Assembly: GCA_963850345.1 (NCBI GenBank) | Contig: CAWKKW010000004.1 | Span: forward strand, 1-64,000 | DNA length: 64,000 nt | Direction: 5' to 3' | Source of the DNA: CAWKKW01 sp963850345 | GTDB taxonomy: Bacteria; Acidobacteriota; Terriglobia; Terriglobales; Acidobacteriaceae | Part shown: positions 27,301-35,682 of the stretch, in pieces | Numbering within the stretch: the first letter of the stretch is position 1 | Layout: each line of letters starts with the position of its first letter | The notes under the pieces: model-generated | The model's database searches: none | The model's input: the letters and a program-made list of their open reading frames with translations, nothing else | Told to the model about the DNA's origin: nothing | Program-made: the position numbers and the translations under genes

Positions 27301-27924
27301 ATGAAGGTTTTGGTTGTGTACCACAGTCAATATGGACACGTGCAAGCACTGGCTAACGCCATTGGCGAGGGCGTGAAAGAAGTACCCGGTGTCGAACTGG
27401 TCCTTCGGCGGGTGAAGGAATTTCCCGAATACGTACAGCACATCGAGCAGGAGAAGGGCTACGCTCAGCAGGTGTATCTAGGCCAGCAGTCGGTTCCAGA
27501 ATGCACCGTCGATGACCTGAAGGAAGCGGATGGAGTCCTGTTCGGCAGCCCCACCCGGTATGGAAACATGACCGCCCAGATGAAGAACCTGATCGACAGT
27601 ACTGCGCAACTCTGGTTGAGCGGTGCGATGGAGGGGAAACCGGCCGGCGTATTCACCTCGACCGCGTCCACACACGGCGGCCAGGAGACCACCTCTGTGA
27701 CCATGATGCTACCCCTGCTGCACTTGGGAATGATCATTGTGGGCGTGCCGTATTCCCTGCCCGGCATGATTCATACCGAGGCGCGCGGAGGCACTCCGTA
27801 TGGCGCTTCGACCATCTCTGGGCCGATGGGCCAACTACAACCAACCCAGGAAGATCTGGAGATTGCGAAGGCGCAGGGCAAGCGCGTGGCTGAGATCACT
27901 GTCGCGCTGCGCGGCAAGAAATAG
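27301..27924 (+). CDS. wrbA: NAD(P)H:quinone oxidoreductase, type IV (WrbA)
   Basis: A 207-residue flavodoxin-like enzyme that reduces quinones by two electrons using NAD(P)H, avoiding semiquinone radicals. The FMN phosphate-binding loop (YHSQYGHVQALA), the FGSPTRYGNMTAQMKNLID segment, the STASTHGGQETT loop and the GGTPYGASTISG motif are all present and in the right order. I chose the ATG at 27301, with AGGAGA 6 nt upstream, because the protein then starts exactly at the family N-terminus (MKVLVVYHSQYGH); an earlier frame-compatible start adds 11 unrelated residues. It follows the MarR and pirin genes and fits a quinone-detoxification cassette. Confidence 0.95.
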   Translation: MKVLVVYHSQYGHVQALANAIGEGVKEVPGVELVLRRVKEFPEYVQHIEQEKGYAQQVYLGQQSVPECTVDDLKEADGVLFGSPTRYGNMTAQMKNLIDSTAQLWLSGAMEGKPAGVFTSTASTHGGQETTSVTMMLPLLHLGMIIVGVPYSLPGMIHTEARGGTPYGASTISGPMGQLQPTQEDLEIAKAQGKRVAEITVALRGKK

Positions 27925-27931
27925 ACCCTTG

Positions 27932-27963
27932 GAGCGCCGGTGACGCTTGGCTCGCCGGCGCTC
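27932..27963. terminator. Hairpin between convergent wrbA and hflX
   Basis: A perfect 9-bp stem (GAGCGCCGG at 27932-27940 and CCGGCGCTC at 27955-27963) with a 14-nt loop, 8 nt after the wrbA stop. There is no T-run on either side, so termination by this hairpin alone is uncertain. Confidence 0.35.
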
Positions 27964-28015
27964 GATCGACTTTGCCTCGATCAGGCGCAACGCTGCTCGC
28001 AGGGATCGCTGGCGC

Positions 28016-29401
28016 CTAACGTGTTCCTCGTCCATCCGAGCGGAATTCGCGATATCGGCCCAGCAGAGAAGCCGGCCCAGACACCGTGACCCGTACTCGC
28101 TCGCCATCGGATTGGCGATCTCGGATGATCGCGCCGGCATCCAGTGCTGCGAGGGCTCCCCCTTCGCTCTGAGGAATTTCGAAGACCTGATCGACGATGG
28201 GATCGGCAACCAGCGCCGCATCGATCGCCAGCAGCAATTGATCGATCCCCTCCCCTTCCTTTGCAGAGATCGCGAGCGCGCCACCGGCAGTCACCCGGTC
28301 CTTCTCGTCGGCAGGAAGCAGGTCGACCTTGTTCATCACCTCGATGCGGGGCTTGTTCAGCACCTCGAGTTCCCCCAAAACCTTCTCGACTTCGACCTTC
28401 TGCTCCTCGAGCACAGGACTGGAAGCGTCGCGGACGTGGAGCAGCACCTCAGCCTTTTGGACCTCTTCGAGCGTCGCGCGAAACGAGGTGATGAGCGCAT
28501 GAGGGAGGTTGCGGATGAACCCTACCGTGTCTGACAGCAGGATCTTTCGCCGCGACGGCAGTATGACCGCACGCAGCTTGGGATCCAAGGTCGCGAACAT
28601 GCGCGAGGACTCCAGCACCCCGGCATCTGTGAGTCGATTAAAGAGCGTGCTCTTTCCAGCATTGGTGTAGCCGACCAGCGCGATCGTGGGTACCGGTACG
28701 GCTTCCCGGCGCTGTCGCTGTTGGCCGCGCACCCGCCTTACCGCCTCAAGATCATTCTTCAACTGCAGCAGCCGCCTCTGGATCTTTCGCCGGTCGGTTT
28801 CGAGTTGTGTCTCACCTGGGCCGCGCGTTCCTATTCCGCCGCCAAGTTGAGACATGGATGAGCCTCGCCCAGTGAGCCGCGGCAGCATGTATTCCAGCTG
28901 AGCCAACTCGACCTGGAGCTTTCCTTCGCGGGTACGCGCATGCCTGGCAAAGATGTCGAGAATTAACTGGGTACGGTCAACCACCCGGCATGGCAACTCG
29001 CGCTCCAGGTTTCTGAGCTGGGTTGGCGTCAAATCGTGATCAAAAAGAATGATCGTGGCGTCCGTCGAGGCGGCCGCGCCCGCGAGTTCTTCCACCTTGC
29101 CGCTGCCTAGCAGTGTGGCTGGGTCCGGCTTCGGGCGGCGCTGCACCAACTCACCAACGACTGTCGCGCCCGCGCTGGTGACCAGTTCGCGGAACTCCGC
29201 CAGCGCCGATTCCGTGTCCATATCGGGCAAAAGGGAAAGGGAGGGCGCAGGCTGATCCGATTCTTCGGACCAGCCGCTGGCCGCGCTGCGAGCCAGCTCG
29301 GCTGACCTGGGTAGTGGCTTTCTGCGGCCTGCGAACTCGACGGCCACCAGAAGAGCACGGTCCTGAATATTCGCCGTGCTTCTCACGGGTGAGTCATCCA
29401 C
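28016..29401 (-). CDS. hflX: GTPase HflX (ribosome-associated)
   Basis: A 461-residue GTPase that in other bacteria binds the 50S subunit and splits stalled ribosomes during stress. The N-terminal HflX domain has the GSGKVEEL and FDHDLTPTQLRNLE motifs; the linker carries the signature GGGIGTRGPGETQLETDRR. The G domain has G1 (GYTNAGKST), G3 (DTVGFI) and G4 (NKVDL). The first 55 residues are a variable extension. It lies 45 nt downstream of hfq on the same strand, the same hfq-hflX pairing found in Enterobacteria, and is probably co-transcribed. Confidence 0.96.
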   Translation of the reverse strand: MDDSPVRSTANIQDRALLVAVEFAGRRKPLPRSAELARSAASGWSEESDQPAPSLSLLPDMDTESALAEFRELVTSAGATVVGELVQRRPKPDPATLLGSGKVEELAGAAASTDATIILFDHDLTPTQLRNLERELPCRVVDRTQLILDIFARHARTREGKLQVELAQLEYMLPRLTGRGSSMSQLGGGIGTRGPGETQLETDRRKIQRRLLQLKNDLEAVRRVRGQQRQRREAVPVPTIALVGYTNAGKSTLFNRLTDAGVLESSRMFATLDPKLRAVILPSRRKILLSDTVGFIRNLPHALITSFRATLEEVQKAEVLLHVRDASSPVLEEQKVEVEKVLGELEVLNKPRIEVMNKVDLLPADEKDRVTAGGALAISAKEGEGIDQLLLAIDAALVADPIVDQVFEIPQSEGGALAALDAGAIIRDRQSDGERVRVTVSGPASLLGRYREFRSDGRGTR

Positions 29402-29446
29402 AAACCTTGTTGTACGACCGCTACCGCCGGGGTGCCGGGATCGGCC

Positions 29447-29782
29447 TTATGAGTTCGAGTTCCCAGGCGCAACTTCCTGCAATGATGCCGAACCGACTGC
29501 CGTGGCTTGACCTGAGGTGCTGCTCGGGGTGGCGCCATGTGCTGCCATAGGACGGTGATCGCTGTGCAGAACTGCCCGATTGCTGACCACGGTTGAAATT
29601 GCGTGCTTGAAGATCAACTGCTCCTGACTGTTGTTTTCCAGGAGAACAGAATACTTGTCAAAGGAACGGATCTTACCCGTTAGCTTGACTCCGCTGACCA
29701 AGTAAATCGTAATTGGGGTCTTGTCTTTGCGGACCGTATTCAAAAACGTGTCCTGGATGTTCTGTGCCGGCTTGTTATCCAT
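29447..29782 (-). CDS. hfq: RNA chaperone Hfq with extended C-terminal tail
   Basis: A 111-residue Sm-fold RNA-binding protein that forms hexamers and promotes sRNA-mRNA pairing. The Sm core (residues about 5-72) is intact: QNIQDTFLNTVRKDK with the conserved Gln/Asp, YLVSGVKLTGKIRSFDKYSVLL (Sm1) and IFKHAISTVV (Sm2 with the Lys-His pair). A roughly 38-residue tail rich in Ser, Ala, Gly and Thr follows, which is longer than in many short Hfq proteins. It precedes hflX by 45 nt. The presence of Hfq supports post-transcriptional regulation by small RNAs in this organism. Confidence 0.95.
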   Translation of the reverse strand: MDNKPAQNIQDTFLNTVRKDKTPITIYLVSGVKLTGKIRSFDKYSVLLENNSQEQLIFKHAISTVVSNRAVLHSDHRPMAAHGATPSSTSGQATAVGSASLQEVAPGNSNS

Positions 29783-30100
29783 GTGCCGATCTCCTGTTCA
29801 TCATCATTTCTGGTTTATAGAGCTAATCAAACGCATGGTTGTGAGAAAAAGCGTCAAGTAATCCCGGAGTACTCGCACAACACTTGGCTGGCACTCTTAG
29901 ACCCGTTATCACCATAAGTCTTCCAGGCCAACTTCACCACGTACAGAGTAATACCGTTGCTGCAGGAATCAAAAGCCCCACTCCGGTGATGTTACTCGCA
30001 ATGACCGATTTGGGCTTCGAATTTGATGCCTCATTCGGCAACAGGATGCAGCTAGAAAGCCGCGATCTGACCACCGTGCACCCTGTTCGCCGATGCTAGC
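29783..30100. other. 318-bp divergent intergenic region (hfq / aminotransferase)
   Basis: This region should contain the promoters of hfq (leftwards) and of the DegT-type aminotransferase (rightwards). It is moderately AT-rich near the hfq end. No gene, hairpin or operator stood out. Confidence 0.4.
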
Positions 30101-31318
30101 ATGGAAGCCGTGGGTGAACTCAAAAGCGTCGCAGATGCAAGGTCCGCAAAGACCACCGAAATCCGGCCCTCAGCCGCAATAACGGTCCCGTTTCTCGACT
30201 TTCAGCGCCAGTATGCCGCTCTTCGCACCGAACTTTTAGCCGCCGTCGAGCAGGTTTTTGAGTCGCAACACTTCGTCCTTGGCGAGCAGGTTGCCGCGTT
30301 TGAGCAAGCCACTGCGGAGTTCTGCGGCGCACAGCACGCGATCGGCTGCTCCTCGGGAACCGATGCGCTGTGGCTGGCCCTCGCGGCTGCAGGTATAGGG
30401 CCGGGTGATGCCGTCGTGACCACGCCGTTCACATTCTTTGCGACCGTCAGTTCGATTCTCAGGGTGGGCGGCCGTCCCGTTCTCGCCGACATTGACCCCC
30501 TGACTTACAACCTGGATCCGGCCGCCACAGAACGTGCTCTGGAGCGAGAACGCGACGTTAAAGCCATCCTCCCAGTTCATCTTTTCGGCCAGACTGCTGA
30601 ATGGGACAGATTTGAGGCCATCAAAACGAAGTTTGGCGTGCTCACGATTGAGGACGCGGCACAGGCTTTTGGAGCAGCATGGGACGGCACCAAAGCCGGC
30701 GCTCTAGGGGACCTTGCGACCTTCAGCTTCTATCCGACCAAGAATCTGAGCGCCTGCGGGGACGCCGGCCTGGTGACTGCCCGCGACGAAACTCTTGCCG
30801 AAAGAGCCCACATGCTGCGCAACCACGGCATGCGCCGCCGCTACCACCATGACGAAGTGGGCTGGAATTGCAGGCTGGATACCCTCCAGGCAGCCGTTCT
30901 GCTGGTAAAGCTTAAATACATAGACGATTGGAATGAGCAGCGACGCCAACGAGCTGCTGAGTATGGCCGATTGTTCGCAGCCGCCAGATTGGTGGAGACC
31001 GGTCCCTACCCTCTTCACGGAGTGGTGCTGCCGTTTGTCGATCCTCGTGCCCGGCACGTCTTCCACCAGTACGTGATTCGTTGCGCGCGGCGCGACGAAC
31101 TCCGTGCCTTCCTGCAAACGCACCAGATCGGTTCCGAGGTTTATTACCCGGTGCCGCTGCACCTACAGGAGTCTCTGAGGCATCTGGGCTATCGCCGGGG
31201 AGACCTCCCCGAGAGCGAACGAGCCGCCGACGAAGTGCTGGCACTGCCCATTTTTCCTGAACTCACCCAAGCCGAACAGGAGACGGTTGTCGCGAGGATT
31301 GCGGACTTCCTGAGCTGA
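30101..31318 (+). CDS. DegT/DnrJ/EryC1/StrS family PLP aminotransferase
   Basis: A 405-residue PLP-dependent sugar aminotransferase. The internal aldimine Lys is Lys214 in SFYPTKNLSACGDAG; the PLP-contact motifs GSSGTDALWLAL (written here as CSSGTDALWLAL), TPFTFFATVSSILR and EDAAQAFGA are present. The C-terminal part has NCRLDTLQAAVLLVKL and HVFHQYVIR, typical of the WecE/DesV/PglE-like group. These enzymes aminate keto-sugars for surface polysaccharides, glycans or antibiotics. No sugar-nucleotide genes lie next to it, so the substrate is unknown. The ATG at 30101 adds about 27 residues before the usual family start (VPFLDFQRQ), so a later start is possible. It ends 3 nt from a convergent gene. 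Confidence 0.92.
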   Translation: MEAVGELKSVADARSAKTTEIRPSAAITVPFLDFQRQYAALRTELLAAVEQVFESQHFVLGEQVAAFEQATAEFCGAQHAIGCSSGTDALWLALAAAGIGPGDAVVTTPFTFFATVSSILRVGGRPVLADIDPLTYNLDPAATERALERERDVKAILPVHLFGQTAEWDRFEAIKTKFGVLTIEDAAQAFGAAWDGTKAGALGDLATFSFYPTKNLSACGDAGLVTARDETLAERAHMLRNHGMRRRYHHDEVGWNCRLDTLQAAVLLVKLKYIDDWNEQRRQRAAEYGRLFAAARLVETGPYPLHGVVLPFVDPRARHVFHQYVIRCARRDELRAFLQTHQIGSEVYYPVPLHLQESLRHLGYRRGDLPESERAADEVLALPIFPELTQAEQETVVARIADFLS

Positions 31319-31321
31319 TGC

Positions 31322-32557
31322 TCAGTGCTTGTGGCGGTGCCGAGCGGCGGTGTGCCGTTTGCGCATATGCCGTACAGGATTGGAAGTCGTAGTCGCCCGC
31401 GCCGCTGTTGGTGCTGCGGCGACAGCTTTGACCACCGGGACCACTTTCTTCACCAGAACGCCGTCGAGCCGATAGGTCTCGGTTTCCATTTGGGCCGGAT
31501 GCGTCGTTCCAGCGTCCGTACCTACGTCTTCTCCGACCGACTGCTTAAACTGAAATGTAGGTACTGGACCAGCGTTATCGAATGTCTGGCGCGAGATGGT
31601 TACTGGCAAATAGCCCTCTATGTCGCGCTGGCGGAAGGCCGTCTCGTAGCGATGCTTCCGCAGGTTCCAGGTAAAGACGCGTACTTGGCTGAAGTCGTAG
31701 GGCAAGCCATCCTTGTAGGGATTCAAAACGGCGACATATTCGGGTACTTGCTTATTCGACACGTTGGATTCCGGGTCGTTGACCGTGGCGAGTACATACG
31801 CGCCGACAATCTTCCATCCCTCGGCGTACCCGGCAATCTCCTCGGCGACGTCGACGTCCATGCGTCGCGCGAGCAGCCATCCCACCCTGCCCTGCGAATC
31901 GCGCACCAGCCACCAGTCCTCCAGCGGAACAGGCTCTGCGGCAGGCTCCGCTGCGGTGGTGTTCGGTTTCGCGCTCGCGCCCGTGGTGCCCGGTTTCTTC
32001 GATATCGCAGCGGCTGCATCTGATTTTGTTGGCTTCAGGGATGCGGTGGCGGTGCTGGCTGGCTTCGGCTTTTGTTGCGAGGCGTCCGCTTTGGGAACGG
32101 AAGCGCGGACCAGCATCTGCAGCTTGTCATTTTCCGGCAGCAGGTAATACCGATCCGTATCACGGCCCGGCTGAACGTGCATGTAGAGGTCGTCGCGCAA
32201 GACAGCGGTTGCGACTACTGGATCGTGAGCATGCGCCCTGGACAGTTCTTCAAACGCCGTAACCACTTTGGGATCGACGACCGCACGCTCCTCAATCCAC
32301 CCGATCTCGCCCTTGTCGGTTCTTACCTTCAGAAATCGGCGACCGCGTTCGAGGATGATGAGGTGCTGTCCGTTCTGCACCATCGCCACGCGATTGGAGA
32401 CAGCCGCCACGCGATCCCGTAGAAACGTCTGCTTGGCGAGCACGTATGCAGTTTCGCTCTCACTCTTGGGACGCAAGTGGCCGCACCCCGCCAGGACAAA
32501 ACCAAACAGGAAGAACAGGCCGAGAAACCCGGGAGCGACGCGCCTTTTAGGAATCAT
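31322..32557 (-). CDS. Exported SH3-domain lipoprotein, uncharacterised
   Basis: A 411-residue putative lipoprotein. The signal sequence (residues 1-25, hydrophobic GLFFLFGFVL) ends in a lipobox LAGC. One bacterial SH3-like domain is visible near the N-terminus (VQNGQHLIILERGRRFLKVRTDKGEIGWIEER split over about 58-90) and another central SH3-like stretch ends in DWWLVRDSQGRVGWLLARRMD. They are separated by a Lys/Ala/Thr/Pro-rich low-complexity linker. The C-terminus ends in a striking His/Arg/Lys tail. I chose the ATG at 32557 over an upstream GTG at 32602, since only the former gives a standard signal peptide. Function is unknown; SH3 domains in exported proteins often bind cell-wall peptides. 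Confidence 0.75.
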   Translation of the reverse strand: MIPKRRVAPGFLGLFFLFGFVLAGCGHLRPKSESETAYVLAKQTFLRDRVAAVSNRVAMVQNGQHLIILERGRRFLKVRTDKGEIGWIEERAVVDPKVVTAFEELSRAHAHDPVVATAVLRDDLYMHVQPGRDTDRYYLLPENDKLQMLVRASVPKADASQQKPKPASTATASLKPTKSDAAAAISKKPGTTGASAKPNTTAAEPAAEPVPLEDWWLVRDSQGRVGWLLARRMDVDVAEEIAGYAEGWKIVGAYVLATVNDPESNVSNKQVPEYVAVLNPYKDGLPYDFSQVRVFTWNLRKHRYETAFRQRDIEGYLPVTISRQTFDNAGPVPTFQFKQSVGEDVGTDAGTTHPAQMETETYRLDGVLVKKVVPVVKAVAAAPTAARATTTSNPVRHMRKRHTAARHRHKH

Positions 32558-32781
32558 TGCAGGGCGAGACCGTTCACCAAAATCAATATATGCAGAAGTC
32601 ACGGTGTGGCTGTTTTGAGGATAGCACCGTATCCACGCAGCGCTGAGCTACTCTGAAGCCCATCCCGTGTCACTCTCGATTCGCCCCAACCCAAAGCGGC
32701 GAACGACTCCACCTACTTTGTTGACACGTGAGAAATCCGATTCGACGCCTCTTTCGTTCTTGAGACATGGAGGTCTCCACT

Positions 32782-33627
32782 ATGTCCGAGATTAAAGAAG
32801 AAGTGATTGATCCTGTTCAGGCCGAGCAGGAATTGAATCGAGTACGATTCACCCGCGCTCTGAACCGGCGCAGGTTTATGACAGGCCTGGGTATGGCCGG
32901 TGTCGCTACAGCCGGTGCCTCAGTTCTTGCCGCCTGCGGTTCGTCGCACAAGACCACCAACGTCGGCGCGGCCGGACCATCCGAGACGGATGTGCTGAAC
33001 TTTGCTCTCAATCTTGAGTATCTGGAGGCCAGCTTCTACCTGTACGCGACCACGGGCTCGGGCCTTGCCTCGGCAGATACGGGCGGAACCGGCACCGTCA
33101 CCGGCGGCGCCAAGGTCACGTTTACCGATTCGCGCATCGCGGACATTGCGGCTGAGATCGCCACCGACGAGAAGACCCACGTGCAGTTTCTGCGGACCGC
33201 ACTCGCTACAAGCGCCGTCTCGATGCCCAACATCAACCTGGGCGCACTCGGAATTGGATTCGCCAGCCAGGCGCAGTTTCTCACCCTCGCGCGTGCGTTT
33301 GAAGATGTGGGCGTGAGCGCCTACTCCGGAGCGGCGACGCTGCTGACCGGAAACAATCTGCAAGCGGCCGCAAACATTCTTGCAGTCGAGGCCTACCACT
33401 CCGGCAACATCCGCCTCAACATCATTCAGCAGGGCATCACTGTAACTGCGGTCGATACAGCGGACGTGCTGCCTACAGAACAATCCTTCTTCTTCGACAA
33501 GAATGCGCTCGCGGTCAATCGCACGCCTTCGCAGGTGCTCGCAATTGTGTACGCCAACTCGGCTGCCGGAACTGCGATGGGCGGCTTCTATCCACAAGGC
33601 ATGAACGGCAACATCAAAACGGTCTAA
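32782..33627 (+). CDS. Tat-exported ferritin-like domain lipoprotein
   Basis: A 281-residue protein. The N-terminus has a twin-arginine signal (RRRFMTGLGMAGV) followed by an Ala-rich stretch ending in a lipobox (LAAC), so the folded protein is probably exported by Tat and then lipidated. The remainder is a ferritin-like four-helix domain with candidate di-iron ligands in NLEYLEASFY, DEKTHVQFLR, RAFEDVGVSAYS and AVEAYHSGNIR. Such domains can bind two metals and act in iron or oxidant handling, but activity cannot be read from sequence. I chose the ATG at 32782 because GGAGG lies 8 nt upstream; the earlier ATG at 32767 has no such site. Confidence 0.85.
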   Translation: MSEIKEEVIDPVQAEQELNRVRFTRALNRRRFMTGLGMAGVATAGASVLAACGSSHKTTNVGAAGPSETDVLNFALNLEYLEASFYLYATTGSGLASADTGGTGTVTGGAKVTFTDSRIADIAAEIATDEKTHVQFLRTALATSAVSMPNINLGALGIGFASQAQFLTLARAFEDVGVSAYSGAATLLTGNNLQAAANILAVEAYHSGNIRLNIIQQGITVTAVDTADVLPTEQSFFFDKNALAVNRTPSQVLAIVYANSAAGTAMGGFYPQGMNGNIKTV

Positions 33628-33633
33628 CCACCA

Positions 33634-33670
33634 GCATGCCGGAGAACCATGCTTCCGTTCTCCGGCATGC
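33634..33670. terminator. Strong hairpin after the ferritin-like gene
   Basis: A perfect 14-bp stem (33634-33647 with 33657-33670, core GCATGCCGG) and a 9-nt loop, starting 7 nt after the stop codon. Only a short T-tract follows (GAAGTTTCC), so it is a probable but not textbook intrinsic terminator. It separates this gene from ddl. Confidence 0.6.
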
Positions 33671-33753
33671 GAAGTTTCCTCGTGCCTCTTCAGGTTCGTT
33701 GCGAATCGCGATGAGTTCCCGCCGCGCCCCTGTCTCTTACAATCAACACGGCA

Positions 33754-34961
33754 ATGAAAAAACTCCGTGTAGGCGTCCTCTTTGGCGGCCGCAGCGGCGA
33801 GCATGAAGTCTCGCTGCTCTCAGCCGCTTCCGTCCTGAACGCAATCGATCGCAAGAAATTCGAAGTTCTCCCCATCGGCATCACCAAGGAAGGCCGCTGG
33901 GTCACGTCCACGGATGCAGAGCGCCTCTTGTCTGGCGATCCCTCTGCGAATCCCCGCGCGCTTCGTGCCGGCGATCCCGACTCAACGGAGGCAGCCGCGG
34001 TGCTCGCTCGCGGCGAGGGCGTGATCGTTCCCCCCATGCCCGCGAACCGGCAGCAGGGCACAGGAGCACTGGTTCCCTTTGATACCGCGGGTCGCGATCT
34101 ACAAGGTTCCAGTCCCGCTCACGTTTTGAACGTGGATGTGATCTTCCCAGTCCTGCATGGCACCTTCGGCGAGGACGGCACAATCCAAGGTCTGTTTGAA
34201 CTCGCGGACATTGCCTACGTCGGTTCGGGAGTGCTGGGGTCGGCGACCGGCATGGACAAGGACGCCATGAAGCGCCTCTTTGCCTCCGCCAGGCTGCCCA
34301 TCGTCAAACACGTGACCCTGCTCCGCGGGGACTGGAAACAGAGCTCCCGTAAAGCCATCGCGAAGGTAGAGGCCGCGCTACGATATCCGCTCTTCGTCAA
34401 GCCGGCGAATCTTGGCTCGTCGGTCGGCATCAGCAAGGCTCACGATCGCAAGGAACTCGGCCCCGCCATCGAACTGGCGGCGAAATTCGACCGCAAAATC
34501 ATCGTCGAACAAGGGGTCGGCGGCAAAAAGAACAAGGCGCGCGAACTCGAGGTGGCCGTGCTGGGCAACGACACGCCCGAAGCTTCGCGTGGTCGGCGAA
34601 ATCGTACCCGGCAAGGAGTTTTACGATTACGAAGCCAAGTATCTGACTGAAGGCTCCGATCCCCATCATCCCCGCCAAACTCACCCGGCAGCAGACGAAG
34701 CAGGTGCAGCAGATGGCGATCGCCGCATTTCAGGCCTGTGATTGCGCAGGGCTGGCGCGAGTGGACTTTCTGATGGAGCCCGGCAAGTCGGGGCGTCTAT
34801 ACCTGAACGAGATCAATACACTGCCGGGATTCACATCCATAAGCATGTATCCAAAACTTTGGGCCGCATCCGGTGTCGATTATCCGCAATTGATCACCCG
34901 GCTCATCGAATTGGCACTGGAGCGGCGGGCTGAAAAAGATGAGCTGGTCTATAGCCGATAA
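33754..34961 (+). pseudogene. ddl: D-alanine--D-alanine ligase, interrupted by two +1 frameshifts
   Basis: The reading frame encodes an ATP-grasp D-Ala-D-Ala ligase needed for peptidoglycan precursors. The N-terminal domain (FGGRSGEHEVSLLSA) and central ATP-grasp part (FPVLHGTFGEDGT, FVKPANLGSSVGIS) are in the first frame up to about 34587. The conserved VVGEIVPGKEFYDYEAKY segment continues in the +1 frame from 34589, and the C-terminal part (IPAKLTRQQ, GLARVDFLM, NEINTLPGFTSISMYPKLW) continues in the third frame from about 34665 to the stop at 34961. Each shift fits one extra C: near 34588 and in the CCCC run at 34661-34664. Corrected length is about 401 residues, with a long insert near residues 50-120. 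All family motifs survive, so the shifts are recent or sequence errors. Confidence 0.85.
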
Positions 34962-34978
34962 CACTTGAACGTCTTGCA

Positions 34979-35028
34979 GACACCGGGTTCAAGGCCGGCT
35001 GCGGAACCCGGCGCAGCCTTCCGGTGTC
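34979..35028. other. Alternative hairpins downstream of ddl
   Basis: Two mutually exclusive foldings are visible. One pairs GACACCGG (34979-34986) with CCGGTGTC (35021-35028), enclosing GGCTGCG/CGCAGCC. The other pairs CCGGGTTC (34983-34990) with GAACCCGG (35004-35011). It may be a terminator or attenuator for the next gene; no T-run follows. Confidence 0.4.
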
Positions 35029-35133
35029 GAATAGACTAGAGAGGTCGGCGCCCTCCCCGGTCAGACTGCGCTTGCCAGATTCGTCGATGAGAGAGCAATC
35101 CGTGCATCAGATTGAGAAGGAAGGTAAGCGACC

Positions 35134-35586
35134 ATGACATTACTCGATGCGCCTGCGTACGACGCGCCCCGGGCTCGACTCTACCGCAACATCGGGATCG
35201 GCGCCGTAATCGCCATCGTGGTCCTGGCCATCTGCACCTGGTGGTTCTGGGACTGGCCTGAGGAGCACAGGATCAATACCTTCCTTTCCGCAGTCGAATC
35301 GGGGAATATGGACAAGGCCTACGGGATGTGGAATGCCGACTCGAACTGGAAACAGCATCTGGACAAGTACGCAGCCTACGACTTCGATCGCTTTCAGAAG
35401 GACTGGGGTCCGCAAAGCGACTATGGCGTGATCCGAAACCACAAGATCCTGATGGCCAAGACCGTCGGAAACGGTGTGATCATCGGCGTCGACATCAACG
35501 GCGGGAAGACTCCAATTTTCCTGCGCGTGAATCACGGAAATCATGAGATCGGATTCTCGCCGGTAGAGCTGTACTACGGCCCATGA
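35134..35586 (+). CDS. Uncharacterised single-pass membrane protein
   Basis: A 150-residue protein I cannot assign to a known function. A membrane helix spans about residues 20-43 (IGIGAVIAIVVLAICTWWFW), leaving a short cytoplasmic N-terminus and a soluble C-terminal domain of about 105 residues on the outside. That domain starts with a helical segment (HRINTFLSAVESGNMDKAYGMW) resembling the first helices of NTF2-like or DUF4878-type folds and ends in beta strands (GVIIGVDINGGKTPIFLRVN). GAAGGAAGG precedes the ATG. It stands alone between ddl and the terminator at 35612. Confidence 0.7.
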   Translation: MTLLDAPAYDAPRARLYRNIGIGAVIAIVVLAICTWWFWDWPEEHRINTFLSAVESGNMDKAYGMWNADSNWKQHLDKYAAYDFDRFQKDWGPQSDYGVIRNHKILMAKTVGNGVIIGVDINGGKTPIFLRVNHGNHEIGFSPVELYYGP

Positions 35587-35611
35587 AGCCAGCATTCACT
35601 CCCAAAAATCT

Positions 35612-35639
35612 AAAGCCGCCGAATCTCTTCGGCGGCTTT
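35612..35639. terminator. Bidirectional intrinsic terminator between convergent genes
   Basis: A perfect 12-bp stem (AAAGCCGCCGAA at 35612-35623, loop TCTC, TTCGGCGGCTTT at 35628-35639) with the A/T ends giving a short T-tract on both strands. It lies 25 nt after the plus-strand stop at 35586 and 43 nt beyond the frr stop at 35683, so it can serve both. Confidence 0.85.
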
Positions 35640-35682
35640 GCTGTTCCTGGTTCTTGCAAGTTCCTGGCTGCTCCCACACAAG

